This document shows, piece after piece, positions 39,497 through 54,400 of a stretch of 64,000 bases of DNA. The DNA comes from Anseranas semipalmata. Lineage: Eukaryota > Chordata > Aves > Anseriformes > Anseranatidae. The translations under genes and the position numbers were made by a program. The notes under the pieces were generated by a model. It saw only the letters and a list, made by a program, of their open reading frames with translations. It searched no databases and was not told the DNA's origin. The number at the start of each line of letters is the position of its first letter. Positions within the stretch are counted from its first letter, which is position 1. The stretch covers positions 205,777 to 269,776 of the forward strand of contig VXAA01003297.1 in the NCBI GenBank assembly GCA_013399115.1, given 5' to 3'.

Positions 39497-42400
39497 CTAG
39501 GGAGCGGGGGGGTGAAAACACATGGTGCTCAAGCAAGAGACGAGACGAGGGACAAGACATTTTTTTTTCTTTTTTCTTTATGAAACAATTTAGGGTGTGA
39601 AAAAATAAATTCCAGTTCCTCTCTTTCTCCGCACTGTTGGGGATGGCAGCTATAATCCACCTGAAACATGCTACAAAGCAGCATGCCCAGGGAGTTCCCT
39701 TCTGAGGGAGGAAAGGTTTCAATATTTTGAGCTCCAATTTCATTCTGCTCCAGGATGAACCTTCCCCTCCCAAGTGAAATACTTCACCGCAGGGGAGGTA
39801 TGCTGGGTCTGTGAGCTCTCCTGGTGGTCCAGGAGGCAGTGAGGCCAAGGTCCCCTGCAGGTGCCTGCTCTTGATGTCCCTGTGAACCTGCCACACAGGC
39901 TGTGGGCACATCAAAACCACCAGCAGGACAGAAATCAGGTGAGCTTCTGTAGACACCTCAAGCAGCCTTCTCTCATTACAAAATCAGCAATGTCTGGGGA
40001 GAGATAAGAGGTTCTCTGACCAGTGCAGGTGGCAATGATAGTATTTAGGGAAGAAAGCTGGGATCCCCTTCCAGCAGGAAGGAAAAATAACCTTAATTTC
40101 CTTAAGCTGCATTTGATTTGTTTCCGGGAAAGTGGTCTGGGTCATTGGGACATAGGACTATAAGTGATCATATAATCATAGAATGGTTTGGGTTGGAAGT
40201 GACCTTAAAGATCATCTGGTTCCAACCCCCCTGCCATGGGCAGAGACACCTCCCACTAGACCAGGTTGCCCAAAGCCCCATCCAGCCTGGTCTTAAACAC
40301 TTCCAGGGATGGGGCATCCACAGCTTCTCTGGGCAACCTGTGCCAGTGCCTCACCACCCTCATAGTAAAGGATTTCTTCTTAATGGCTAATCTAACTCTA
40401 CCCTCTTTTAGTTTAAAGCTGTTACCCCTTGTCCTGTCACTACAGTCCCTGATAAAGGGTCCCTCCCCATCTTTCCTGTCATCCCCCTTTAAGTACTGGA
40501 AGGCTGCTATAATATCTCCCCAGAGCCTTCTTTTCTTCAGGCTGAACAACCCCAACTCTCTCCACCTGTCTTCATAGGAGAGGTGCTCCAGCCCTCTGAT
40601 CGTCTTTGTGGCCCTCCTCTGGACCCACTCTAGCAGGCCCATGTCTTTCTTATGCTACAGGTCCCAAAGTTGAATGCAATACTCTAGGTGGGGTCTCACG
40701 AGAGCAGAGGGGAAGAATCACCTCCCTTGACCTGCTGACCATGCTTCTTCTAACGCAGCCCAGGATACAGTTGGCTTTCTGGGCTGTAAGCATGCACTGC
40801 TGGCGCGTATTCAGTTTTTCATCCACCAATACCCCCAAGTCCTTCTCCGCAGGGCTGCTCTCAATCCACTCATCGCCCAACCTGTGTCCATGTTTGAGAT
40901 TCTTCCTGTCCAGCTGCAGGACCTTGCACTTGGCTTTGTTGAACCTCATGAGGTTCGCATGGGCCCACCTCTCAACCCTGTCCAGTTCCCTCTGGATGTC
41001 ATCCCTTTCCTCCAGCGCGTCAACTGCACCACTCAGCTTGGTGTTGTCCAGTCTCCTGAACCACAGCTATTCCATACAGTCTGCCTCACATAATGAGAAG
41101 TTTACCAATTTCTCCTTTATAACAGCTCAGTACTTTTGGCCCAGTGGTATCCCAGCTCCAGAGCTCTTTCTCTTCATGTCTAAACTTATACAAGAAGTTT
41201 CAACACTGCAGCAATTCAGTGGCCTCAGTTCAAGGCTAAATTTATCCCTGGCGAATTTACACACGTTTGTATTGTGCCAACTGTGTCTATCACATAGAAC
41301 TGGATAACATATGATTTTATTTTTATTTTTTAGTTTGTCTGGAATAGCATGTCCCTGTACACTTCAAACAGGAATTGTTCATGGAATATCTTCCAAGAAC
41401 AATAACAGGGATCTCTGTTGTGCTTTCATCTCTCTGCCTCCTCTGCTCTTCAGAGACACTTGATCTTTTCTCAATGCTTTTATCCTTCTCTTCAGTGAGA
41501 AATAGCTGCCTTTTCAGAAAGAGAGCACCTTTCTGGAATGCAAGATCTAAGTGGGCAGGGGAAAACAGGACGTGGAGTATGGATGTGGCACAAAGGACTG
41601 TGGAGGAGGTAGGTGGGGAGAAGCCTGCTCCAGCCAAGCAGGTGTGTGATCCAGAGTCACGGTGCCCAGAGGGGCTGAGGTGGCTGTGCGGCTGCCATCT
41701 CCCTGGCTCACGCTGTGGCTGCTGTGCATGCAGGTGTCTGCAGCGCACTTGGTGCAGGGCCCCAAATGTGATGTGGTTTTGTCTTCATGTGGGGCTAGCT
41801 GCTGCTGTCAAACTACTTCTTGATCCAAAGCAGAAGAATATATAATTTCAGGGGTAGAGCTATGCAACCCTCCTTTGCTGTACAAACCTCTCTCCTCCCC
41901 AGACCTCCTGCACCCTGCAGTCCCCTGTGCTCCTCCAACAGGTCAGATCCAGGTCACCCAGCCCCTGACCACAGCTGGCCTCTCTCCTTCCTCTGCCTTC
42001 CTCCCCCCATTCGGGCCCCTCTTTCTGGGTGTGATGTGGAGATCAAGCTTTCCTAGCAGAGGGAAACAGGGTTCCTCACCTGACAAAGAAGTGAACAGTT
42101 CACACTCGGAGATCTCAGTGATGCCCATGAGCCTTGCAGAGAGATCTTAGGAAGGTTGCGTGGACAGGAGACCTTCTCAGGCCCTGTCTGGGTGGCAGAG
42201 ATGGCTGGGTGGAAAAATTCTGCTGGTACAGGTAACAGAGGGCAAGATGTACCTGGAGAAAAGGGGCTGGGAGGGACTGACAAAGCACCAAAATAAATGG
42301 GAAAGAGAACACAAATAGAAAAAAAAAAAAGTTCAAGAGTCCTCCTATTTCATTTGGTGCCCTTGCTGCCGTTACACTGAGGGTCCTGCAGGTCTGGTGT

Positions 42401-45400
42401 ATAGAGGATATTCAGCTACACACACTCCTGGCCAAGAAGCCTCAGTCTAGTGTTCACACCATGAGTCCCACTTCCTGCACAACAACCGAAACCTGCACCA
42501 GACCCCAAAGACCTAACACAGCTCAGAGCCATAAAGCAACAGCCCAGCTTGCCTCTCCTGTTGCTGCTCTCGGAGAGAAAGGCCGAGCTATAAGGCCTTG
42601 ATTCAAGGTATCAGTGCCAGAGGACTTTCATCCCAGATCCTGCAAAGCAAGGTATGAAGGGAGATAAATAAACTGGTGGTTTAGGAGACCTGGGGACCAC
42701 AGGAGGCCAGAGAGCACTCAGGAGTAGAACAGGGGCACTTCCACAAAGGGCAGACGCGTTACGTGTTCCCTGTGGCTGTATCTGAGGAGCCTGGTCTCGG
42801 GGGACAGCAATGTTTTACCCTGCAGAGTGAGCACTGGTCACCCAGATGGCATGTCACTTAGGCAAGTCTGAGGGAGGGTTTAAGATCTAGCAGCTGAAGA
42901 AGGAAATGTTCCTCACCCCATTCCTGAGGACTGGCAAACTGAAAGCTAGTTCTTGGGTTAGTGTAACCCCACGTCAGATTACCTCCATTCCTGGCAGGGG
43001 GAAGGTAGGAGAAAGGCAGATGAGCTGAACCAACCTACACTCAGCAAAGCTGGAGGATGATGAGAGCTGCCCTCACCTTTGGTACCTTCATGCTTTAGCC
43101 AAGACTGGACTGAGTTGAAAGGAGTTTTCTCCATTTCACACAGGTAACTCTCTGGGTTTGCAGAGCCATCCGCGCTGGATATTGGAAGCAGACATTCCCC
43201 TAAATCTCCTACCCCAGTGGAGTCAGGGCTGTCCTTGCCATCCTGTTGGAAAAAATAAGTGAAGACAAAGCCTGGTGAAATTTAACAGCAGACAACAGAG
43301 CAGACTCGTCAAAGCCTTAAGAAGGGCTGTCTCTGAAGGTACCTTCAAGTTAGCTAAGAGATGCTCAGATTTCCCACCCAAATCCCCTAAATTTAGGCTC
43401 ATTCAGAGGCAGTTACTGAGAGGAGTGAAGAGAACTTTCAAAAACATACATCCCTTTTTTCTCTTCTATGGAGAAGCTCTTGAAAAGTGACCAGCATTTA
43501 TATTCCTCAGCAGGGACACTCAGATGAGTACAGAGCACTTCAGACGAGCAGACACAGAAATACAGAGTGCTACATGCCCATGACCACCTGGGGCTAACCT
43601 TGGTCTCCTTAGGACTCAGTTGAGAAGTGCTGCGATTATCTGACTCATCTCCTAGAAGGATGGAAGAGGACTTGTCTGAGTTGAGGGATAATGCTTCCAT
43701 TTCAGCCAGCTGGACCTGCAGGAAGGGAAAGAAGCTGTCATTGGACACGTCTGGAGCCCACACTTCAAGCAGTCACACTGTTTACGATGGATAAGTAAGA
43801 GCCTGTAGACCCGAGATGAATTTTACGTTATATTCCTTGGATACATCAGGTATTGTCTAACCCAGACCTGGGCTGGACAGGAGAATCCACTTTTTAAGGA
43901 AGCCTGAAAATAGGATCTGCAAGCAACCCACCGCCTAGTGCCAGTATCGCAGAAAGGAGTCCTGAATCCGTCCCAGCGATACGGCTGGCACAAGGCCCTG
44001 CAAGTAAAGCTAGGCAGGGAAAGGGCTCCCTCAGGCTGGTGGTAAGGCAGTCTGCTCTGCTGAGGGTTGAGGAGTGGGCCCATCTCTCTGAAGGCGCCAA
44101 GGACAGCCCTGCTTAAACACGAAGGTGCTTTCATTCCAGGGATAGTCATGCCTCTTGCAGTCCATGCCAGTATCATGCTTTTCTTATACTCTTACCTTCA
44201 TCACTGAAACCCCATCTCCCTCCAGCTTCCCTGTATCTTCTCTCTCCCCTCACCTCTAACCTTCCCAAGACCTCAGTTAGCACCACCCTCCCTCCTGTTC
44301 TCCATCCCCAAACTCACACCTCCAGCCCCCCCCATGCTCATGCTCTCTTGCTTTCTGAAACCAAGTCTGATTACTGCATCTTCCTTATCCTTGAGGCTCA
44401 GCTCTGCTCCAGTCCCACGCCTGAGCTTGCTTTGTGGTTCGGCCTGTTTCATACCACATATGCCCCTGTTGCATCCTCTTTCCTCCATGCTTTCAATTCC
44501 CCTTTGCCTGACCTCATCTCATCCTACAGTGCCTGAAAAGCACCTCCTTTTTCTAGTAGCCTAAGCAGCTGCTCTATCCCTCCTGTGCTCGACTTTCTGC
44601 TGCTGGTCTCCAGAGTCCCATCTGTTCCCACCACCAGCACCTGACTCAATAGCTATATTCTGGGTTGTCTCAGTCAGGAGAGCTTGCTTCCTGGGCAGTT
44701 ATTTTGTCCTCCCCTGTGTTTGTGTTTGCAAGAAATGGGTACAGCTTTTGTGCTCTAAGAGCAGGTGGAACATTTGGAGAGATGACTCCTTTGAGCTGGG
44801 AGTTTAGTGGCCTGGGCCAATGCCAGAGACTGGAAGAGGCTCCATCCTTGGATAAGGCACTTTGAATAAACGGAAGGGAAAGCCTGAGCTGGATTTAGTT
44901 AACGGGCACAAACAGCATCCACATTTGGGATATTAATCTGATATACAAGCATGGTGTCATTCAACCATGAAGAGAGCCCAAAATCAACAACTGTTGCTTG
45001 GAGTGCAGACACACCAGAGAACCCACAAGGACATTAGGTCAAGCACACTACACAGCCACCAGTCAGCAACTACTTATGTATAGAAACACCGTCTTCGTCT
45101 AGTCCCACTTAACGTGCGTACTCATCCATTACTCGCATAAGTGCTTGTTACACCAGAACAGCCTTACAGCTGTGCTTGTAGAGACGCGAGTGTGAAATGT
45201 GATAACATCTGTGACTACCTTCTCCATCCATAAAAAAGGGTTTCAACAAAAGCCAGAATTGTCTGTTCTTCACTGAACAACTTGCTTACAAATTCTGGTC
45301 ACCTTGGGATCTACACAAAAAGCATAATCAACAAAGTCATGAATAGATAAACCACATGTGCAAAAACACTGTTCACGGCTGCTCACTGACAGACTCCTGC

Positions 45401-48400
45401 CACTGGCTAAATATGCTATCAGCCACCGATACACAGATGTCTAACAGTCAACCAGCCCAAAAGTGAAAGGACAGAGATGACATGAGAAGAGGTTAGTGGT
45501 ATGAGAAAAAAATAATATTCTTCTGTTTTGTTCTTATAGTTTCCATTACTGGAGAATATTTAAAAATATTCTGACTAAAGATGAAGGGATAAAAAAGTAA
45601 AACAAAGGGCAGTGTGGGGATAAGGGGATGTTCAGTAGGAGCACGGTCTATAAAAACTGCCTGAGGCATCAACCACAGGCACTGAACCACGCACACATAG
45701 CCCTTAGAAAATAACTAGTTGCAGATATAAGCTATCTTTAAAATAGAGCCATGATTAGGAAAATCCTTAATTGTCCAAATAATTGGTTGAAAATAAGATG
45801 CCAGGAGTTTAACTCATAAAGATGCTGAGCACTTCTACTCGACACAAAAGAAAGCTTTGCACATATTAATAGCTTTGAGCATATGTTTAAGTGTTGTATC
45901 CATCCGTTTTGCTCAGTATCTTCTTGGATTAAACTACAAATGAAACGGGAGCAAACATTTTTGTCTGATATGTGATCATTTTCACAAGGGCAGAGTTAAG
46001 GGTTATTTCGTGTGCAGCAAGCAGACTGTTTTGTTCAAAAGTACGTGTACTGGAAAGGACTAGATAAAAACTGTTCTGCCTGTACAAGCTGCTGTTGATT
46101 GTTTCTGAGATAGTACAAATCTGTGTGTACAATGACCATTCTGGCAATGTACAACTGGTACACTGTACATGTATATTGCTACTTGTATTGCTGGTGTTAG
46201 TGCCGGATACAAGCCTAGCTGTGACAGCTTGTAGTGATTCCTGTTGGAATTTCCTCATTGTTTTTCATACTATGACATATGAAGAGAAGGTCATGATCAA
46301 CCGTGACTTAAAATCCTGAGCTTTAATTTTGATTCATATGATGAGAAATAAAAGATCGACATTTTACTATTAAAGTTATTTTTGCGGATATAGATGATTT
46401 ATTTTCAATTCCACATTTTACATGTACTGAAATATAAATTTAGAAAAATAATTTATGGCTCTATAACAGCCATTAGAAAATATGGTCTAAGAATAATTAT
46501 TTGGTGGTGATTATTCTGTTAAACTCTTTGCTGTAGCTGTGGGTTGCACTTGAAGATTTTGCTGTCTAGTTTCCTTGCTGGGAAAGTAAGAAAAACTGTT
46601 GTTGTCTTTATTCCCAGGCAGGGTACTGAAGACTATCTGGAAGGTTTTCAAATGCACTAATCTAGCTGCAAATGACTTGATTTGGGGGTAATAATTCTGG
46701 AATGCCTTAGAAGACCTGATTTTTCTGAGAAGGCTGAGCACTGACTGCTGAATATAAGGACTTACATAAAGCGTTGGAAAGTGCAGTGACTTGAAAACTA
46801 GTTATTTGGCTGTATTAATGCAGTATCCATGGGTGAAGTGTTGCAGTACTGAGAAACTACAGCAATTTTCTCATTTTGACGTTTTCAAAGGGAAGCTATT
46901 GGGACAAGTAGATAGCTGAAAGGCTGAAAAAATTTAAGCATCAGAACTAGGGGTCTGAAGCCAAATGAAATATTATTGTCTTCAAATATGGATAGAGTAA
47001 TCTGCCAATGACAGCTCTCTTCCCAACTTTCCTGGTTTCTTTATAGGCGATAACAACATATCAAGTTAGTCATGGGGAAGGAGATGGTGAAGATAGCCAC
47101 TGATGTACTGATGCAATAACAGATGAGACAAGCTCCTGACACAAGTCTAACCACGATCATAGTACTTAAATATAACAAAATTATTTCAGAAACAAAAATA
47201 ATTCTGCTTCTCACCTAACTTCTCCCAGGCTACTTTGCTCCTGAAGTTTTACAACATCAAAACACTAATTGCTTACGAAGCAGTTTTCCAAAGCATGTAT
47301 GAACTTTAGGAGCACAAGTCTAAGCCATTTGATGTCCTGCTCTTAGCAACAACCCATTTGTCAGATAACAGGTTCTACATCAGAAAAGAGACTCTAAAAC
47401 TTTCTCAGTGGGCCCATTTTTATTTAGTTTTTGCTCGAACTAATTAACCGGTTTTCATCACAAACCAATCCTTGCTCACAGACAGTGACTGTATTCAACA
47501 AGGCATGTAAACATGTGCTTAACTCACCAGTCTCAACAGGGAATAAGCAAGCACATGCTTCAAATGAAGACAAAACACGTGCTTAAATCTTCCACTGAAT
47601 TGTCCCCAAGTGCTGTTATTGGGGTGCAAACATTCCAGTCCTTTGTACATGAGCTTGAACCTCTGCTCTTCTTGCAGAACTGAACACAACGCTGCCTTCA
47701 CAGCCACTTCTCTACATCTTGTTCAGTCCCTCCTGACCTATAACCTGGCATATCTCAGCTTTCTACCACCTCAGACATCTCCCCATGACTAAGGAGGGCA
47801 GGCTTGTACCAAGGCAGTATCAGCAACACATGACAGATGAAAAACACGGGCCAAACCCTCTGTCTACACAATCTACAGCTAAGAGCACACTTTGGATGTC
47901 CTGCGGGCATGTGGGTGTGGGTGTGCAAGTCTTGGGGGGACAGTCCCCTCACGCATCCTCGTACGCAGGTTACCTCTTGCTTGTCATGGTTACACTTCTC
48001 GCACATGGCCGGCGAGGAGTAATGATGGAAGACGGAGCCCGATAGGTTATCGATGATCATTAACTCCCCGTCGAAGGAGTCCTTAATAATTAAAGAGACA
48101 CTGTCCAGCCATAAGTTCTCCTAGGGGACAAGAAAGGGGGGAGGATGGGAGAAATCATTTTAAGAATGCCGAGTTTTTTGCTTCAAAGTTTCTTGTGAAT
48201 TTGGGGCTGGGTTCTCCACCCTGACTCATCTGGAACAGTACCTTGTTCTGCAGGTACCTGCACAGGGTCACTGGGGCAGCACTTGCTCCTTAGGGTGTGT
48301 AAAGGTGCCAAAGTCCAATGTGAAAAAAAGAAGGATGGACTGTCTTCAATCACTGTCAATGCACCATGGCACTGCTCATACCTCCCTTCCAGCTCTGCTG

Positions 48401-51400
48401 GTGTGCCTCACTCTCAATCTGCCATTTCCCCTGCTCTCTTCTCCTGATCTCCCCGCTAAAATTTTCTCCTAACGCATCTTTAGCTGATCTGCTCCATCCC
48501 TTTTCTGCTGGCCTTCAGAATCCTACACCATTATACCAATGAACTTCCAGGCAGTGCTACAGGACCCACTGCTGTCACATCCCTTTCCCCACACAATGCT
48601 ACCAACTCAAATGCCTACTGCTGAAAGCAAACCTCTCACCCTGAGGTGGAAGAGTCTGCCTGCTACTGCTAAGCCTTCAGTCTTCTAGGCTGCCTGGCTT
48701 CTCCCCACAGCCACTTGCTGCAGTCTGGTTGGTAAGCTCAAAGATGTACCCACCTGTGCTGGAGAGTAGCATCTCATGCACAGACGTCCTTCAGGATCTG
48801 TTCTCCCACCGCTGCCTCCAGTTCCTGCTCCTGCTCCTTTTCCCTGGCCTGAATTTGGGGAGCCTGACTTGCGGGAGCACAGCCCATGTGAAAATTCCAG
48901 CTCAATCTCAGCATCCATCTCTGCATCCTCCTGGGCTTCCTTGTTGCTGTCATCCAGATGTTTCATGAGCACAGCTACCACTACATTGATGAGGACAAAC
49001 TGGGCTGTGAGCACAAAGCTGACAAAGTACAGTGGGGAGATGAACTGCAGGTTGCTGAGGCAGCTCCGGTCATCGTGGCTGCAGTCACGTAAGGTATCCT
49101 TGAGGGGAAGTTGGGTTTGAGAGAGAATGATGGAAGGAAGGAAGGACTAAAGTAAGAATATAAGCTTGGCTGCTCTTTCTGTCAAAAAACACTGATGCCA
49201 CTGAAAAGAACAGAGCCAACATTTCTATCACCCCACATCCTCTATGATCATGAAGATCTCCAAGAGTCAAGGACATTATCTGATCATGGGATACAACTTG
49301 TGCTCTCTGCTTCAGAGCAAATATGCCAAAAGGTGTACAGAACAAACTCCTTACAGACCATTGCATGTTGCTGCCACTGTAGCCCCATGTGTGTGAACTG
49401 GTGCTGTCTGGTACTTCCTTCTCCCATCAGGCTCAAAAGTACCATACATGTTCAAAGAACTTTCCTTCCCCTCTCTTCCCATCCTCTGAAGGAAGGAAAT
49501 ACTAATTTTGGATTGCTCTGGTAGCTCTATAGATGCGTGCCATGTCAAATTCACTACTTTCAGTTTCAATAAGGGGCCTTATGACAGTGGATATTCTCTC
49601 TTAGCTGGGACGGCCTTCTTGCTCCTTCCAAAGACAATCTGCACTTCTCTCAGCCAGATGACTATAGGACCAGATGAGGCCAGGGGCTGAGGAGGGAGGT
49701 TCTGGCCCAAGCTGGGACTTGATCTAGCAACTCAGCTCCTATGCTCCTCTCCCCTTTCCAACCAAAGCACTGCTGAACTGAGCACAGGTTAGAATTTCTC
49801 CTTCTCCATAACAGGGACACCCACAACCCTGAGGCCCAGTTACCTTCATGATCCCGTTCCAGTTGTCACCTGTGGACACCTGGAAGAGCGTGAGGAAGGC
49901 CATCCCGAAGTTCTCAAAGGTGGCATGACGGCTCATGCCCTCGCAGGGGTTCTCATCATTGCATACTGAAAGAAAGGGGATCACAGCTATCAGTGGAGGA
50001 CACGCTGCCTGCCCTGAGATCAACAACAGGAACTGGGGAAGGGGACTTCAGGCTCCTCACAAGCTGGACACCTCAGTTAATGGCCTCAGCACCCTGTCCA
50101 ACAGTAGGCTGTTGCCCAACAGTAGGCTGTTGCCCAGCAATACAGGAAAATCACTGATGGCAGTGTAACTTGGTTGCTTTGGGGGATCCTCCCAACATGT
50201 CATTGTGCTGCCTTTCTTTTTGATCAATATTCCATGGCAAGGGACACAAATAAGCTTTCTCTGAGTTCTTTTCTATAACCTTAGAGCAGTATCAAGGAAG
50301 GCAGTGCAGGAAAAAAAAAAGAAAGTTTAGGAATGAAAGAGAAACCAGAAACTGCTTTTATTCTTTTAGGCTGTTAGAACAATAAAATTTTAGGGGCAAA
50401 TTCCACTGGTATCAAGTACACAAAAAGGAGAATAAAGGACACCAAATAATTCAGTCCCTTTATTGAATGAGTACTGAGCTTGAGAAACCCCCAGCAGGTC
50501 TGTAGCTCACACTGGAGCACAGGCTGATTGAGACTTACCCAGTTTTCCAAAGAGCTCCACTCCTAGAGCAGCGTAGATGAAAAAGAGGAGCATGAAAAGC
50601 AGTCCAAGGTTCCCCACCTGAAAGCAAACCACATGGTCAGCCTATCCTAAAGCCTACCTCATCCGAACAGGTGAGTGTGGATCACACTCACACCAGTTTC
50701 TGTCTTTCAAAGCCAGAAGAGAAGAGCAGCAAATTGCCAGTGTACAAATGCAACCAAACAATTGCTCAGTGCATGGGAAATCACTAGTGGTAGCACCATC
50801 CATGCTACGACAGCCACCAGCAGACTGGAAGGATGCTCTGTTCCTAGCTGCCTCTACTCCAGCACAAACTCTGGCCAGGGCTGACTAAAGTGTACAATTT
50901 CTGGGCCAGGTGAGGGCAGGCATGTTGGAGCAGAGGCACAGAGAAATGTGCTACATGCCCCACGAAGCTGCCTAAATCCCCTGAAGTTATGCTTGTGTGA
51001 AGAGCACACCAGCAGGGCTCCAAAGGGATGGGGCACAGGTACACCAGCTCCTGCCATGAAACCTCCGCAGGAGGGATTTTGGAATAGGCTGGCAGAACAG
51101 CAGCAGAAAATGCCACTAATGGTCAGCACACCATTGGTGGAGCAAGGGGAGGCAGGGATGAATTAAAGACCTGGTATTTGGGTGTTTTTGAAAAATTGAA
51201 CAGTGTCTGATTCGAATGCTTGTGAGTGCATGTGGTCACCGGACTTCTGTTAGGATCATCGACTTCAGGAGCCTAATTTAGTCATTGCAACTGCTGTGAC
51301 ATCCAAATTCAGGAGAGAAATGAATGATTCAGCCCACCCACTCCACTGGGCTGCCAGATCCTGGCTCCCTACATATGCAGTGGAAGGAATTATTTCTGAT

Positions 51401-54400
51401 GACTAAATTGGACACCATAGTAAACGCTCTGAATAGTCACCTCTGTGCCTGTGTCTATAGGGCATTAAAAAAAAAAAAGCAGCTAATAAAATTTAGCTAA
51501 GGGCTAAATTTCCAAAGGGCTCTAAAAATTAAAGCTCTATTCACTAGTGAGGATTGTTGCAGTATAACAAAGGAAGGAAGAGAATTGAAACAGGACAACT
51601 GGAGACACCTTATATGCCATTAGCAAGCCAAAATCCCTGATGTGAGTCTGTGCTCTAGGAACATAAAGAGAAAGGTCAAGAGGAGGAAAAAGCGCAAGGG
51701 AAAGGACAGCTTATTTTAAACTGCTTCTTTTGGCAAAGCCAATAAATCTTGGAGAATAATATTACAGATAATTCAATTGTGCCCTGAAGACTCAGTGTAT
51801 AAAATATGGAGACTAAATTCAATTTTTAACAGAGGAACTGGGGGATTTTAGCCCTGCTTTGAGAGCAGATTTTGATACAACTTTAACTATGGAGTGATTT
51901 TTGTTCCTCTGTTATGTAACTTTATTAAGTGAAGCCAACCCACTATAGAAGGAAGCAACAGACAGTCAATAGGAAGTCGATTGATCATAGACTTTGATGC
52001 TGGAAGGATTAAGCACTGCTCGTTATTACCTTCCAGGGAATACCTAGAAGACAGACCTTTAGACATCTGCTTGTGAAGATTTTGTGGCAGATATTAATGA
52101 CCTCCAGAAGACAGATCATCTTGGTTGGCAAAGGGTCTGTGGGTGAATGTGAGAGAGAAAAGCAAGAATTCGTAAAGTATGGAAGAATATGCTTGTGGCT
52201 AAGACCAGAAAGCAGGGCTTGAATTGAGGTCCCTGCTGTGTTCTTTGCCTTCCTGAGGAAAACACTTCACTACCTGATGACTCAGTTTCTCTGTCTGCAT
52301 GACAGGGATATGAATATTTCCCCTTCTCCTATTTACTCACTGTATTTTGGGGGTAGAAATCCAGTCTCACCATTTAAGTGCAAATGTACTGCAGAGTCCT
52401 CTTACCGAGGGCTTCTGGACACTACTTCAGCCAGCTTGTAATATCTGTGTGCATTTATCTGGGTTGCAGAATAAACATGCCACAGACATGCAGATGTTGG
52501 ATCTGGAGACCTGCTCCATTCCAGATCCTCGCCTGAGTGAATCAGTTCTTGTGGCTCCTGGAACGGAGAAGATCAAGGTGCAGAGGGCCTGCACTGAGAC
52601 AGCCTGGGGCAGCAGAGCCAGAACCAATAAACTTTAGTGGCCCAAAGCTGCCTGCTACAAGAACATGCCCAACCTCCCATTCTTTACATTGTTCGATGTA
52701 TCTCAGCCCCAAACTATCCTGGATGAGAAAGGTATTATTATATATCCTATATATGAGTTATATAATTGTTATTATACAAAAATACAAATTATGATTGTAT
52801 AATAAAAAGCATGGGAGATCAGACAGAGCTCAGGATCCAGGAAAGATCACAGCATTTCCCCCTGGCTTTTGTGCCATGAGATTCCTCTAATTCAGATTGA
52901 CATCATTTATTGTCACTAACATCAGAAGTAAATTCCTTGTGTAACTACTCATGCTGTTTTCAGATTGATTCTCAGCTCTGCATTACTCAGCAAGACTGGC
53001 ACATTAGCTGATAAATCAACTGACAAATGCCCGTGCATTTTGATATCATCCAAGATAGCTGCCTGCTCAGGGCCTGCCAGGGGAATGTCTGATGTATGAT
53101 CTGATGAGCGACTTGGTGCCATTACTCCTTGCTTAACAATTCTCTCTTGAGGATCCAAAAGGAAGGGGACCAGTCTCCCAGGCTGCTCATCCATCACAGA
53201 GGATGCTCTCAGTAGGCTCGATGCCTGTGTAAAGCACCGTGTCAGCATCTCGTTCGGGAACAGCTGCCGCTCACAGCTCATGAAATCCTTCTGTCTAGCT
53301 GTCTTGTGGTAGACACTTAACTGCCGGCTGCGTGAGCCACAACAGAGCGCGTCACTGCTTCTCTTACATGAGAGGCTCAGAAACATGAAGGGATCCAGGA
53401 GGAGAAAGGAAGAAATGAAAGTAGGAAGGGGGAGGCACTGGCTAAGAAAAGGAGTTACAGGAATGAGAGTGAAAGAGAGGGGGAAAGAGGGGGAACATGC
53501 AGGGAAGGGTGAGAGGGACGGAGATGCAAAGATCTGCTTTCCTCCTGAAATGGCTGCCAGTCACTCTCCCCTTCTTAAGGAGAGGGGAGAGAGGAGCTGG
53601 GGACTAGCCACAAGTGGTAGATACTAGCTAGACATGATGGGAAGAAACCTGCCCTTACCCAAGAATCAAGCCTTATTTCATTCACCCACTGGAGAACGGG
53701 GATGTGAGGTAAGCTGTATCCCCATGATTGACATGAAAACTTGGACATCATTTTCAGGCAGTTGCCTACACAACACAGTCAACACCAGCTTTGAGACACC
53801 AAGAGAATCAACCCTGCAGAAAAGGAGAGTCCTGGGGGAAGCTTGTGTGTTTTACCTGTGGCAGGGCTTGAACAACTGTATCCAGGAGTGCTCGCATTCC
53901 TGTGGCCATCTTCAGTAGCTTCAGGACTGCCACAACAAGCACAAGAGAAGTGTCACAGAGACTCAGCTCAGAAGGTCCATCCTTTTATGTAACTTACTAA
54001 TAGCAGTAGCACAAGACAGATTCTGATTCCCCTTGCCCTAGAAAAATTGGATTGTCCCTCTTGTCCCCTTTTTCCCTTTTCCCACATTTTTCACTGTACA
54101 ACCCCAGTGGTTCCTTCTCCTCAGTCTATCTCCTTCTTACTAAATATGCTGTTTCTGCCACCCATGCCTAACAGGCTTCTTCTGCTTCACCCAGACACAG
54201 TCGGGCCAAGAACCCTCTTTGTCCCAGCAACCTGTACTGCAATTCTCCCTCTGCTCCAATTTTTTGTGCTTTCCACCACTTTCTCTTCCTCCAGCCACCA
54301 TCTGTTAAGGCAGCTTAGCACATCTTGGCCACAGCCAGGAGGATTCAATCCTCTTCCTGTGCAAACTTCAACCTGCTTGGTGACCCCTTCTCCAAATACC

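Noticed and set aside
38988..39500. 170-codon plus-strand frame over the last channel exon
   Set aside because: Antisense shadow of GC-rich CACNA1I coding sequence.
49690..49745. MIR-like phrase (gctgggacttgatctagcaa, then ctcctatgctc)
   Set aside because: Too short and too diverged to call by eye; it needs a profile search.
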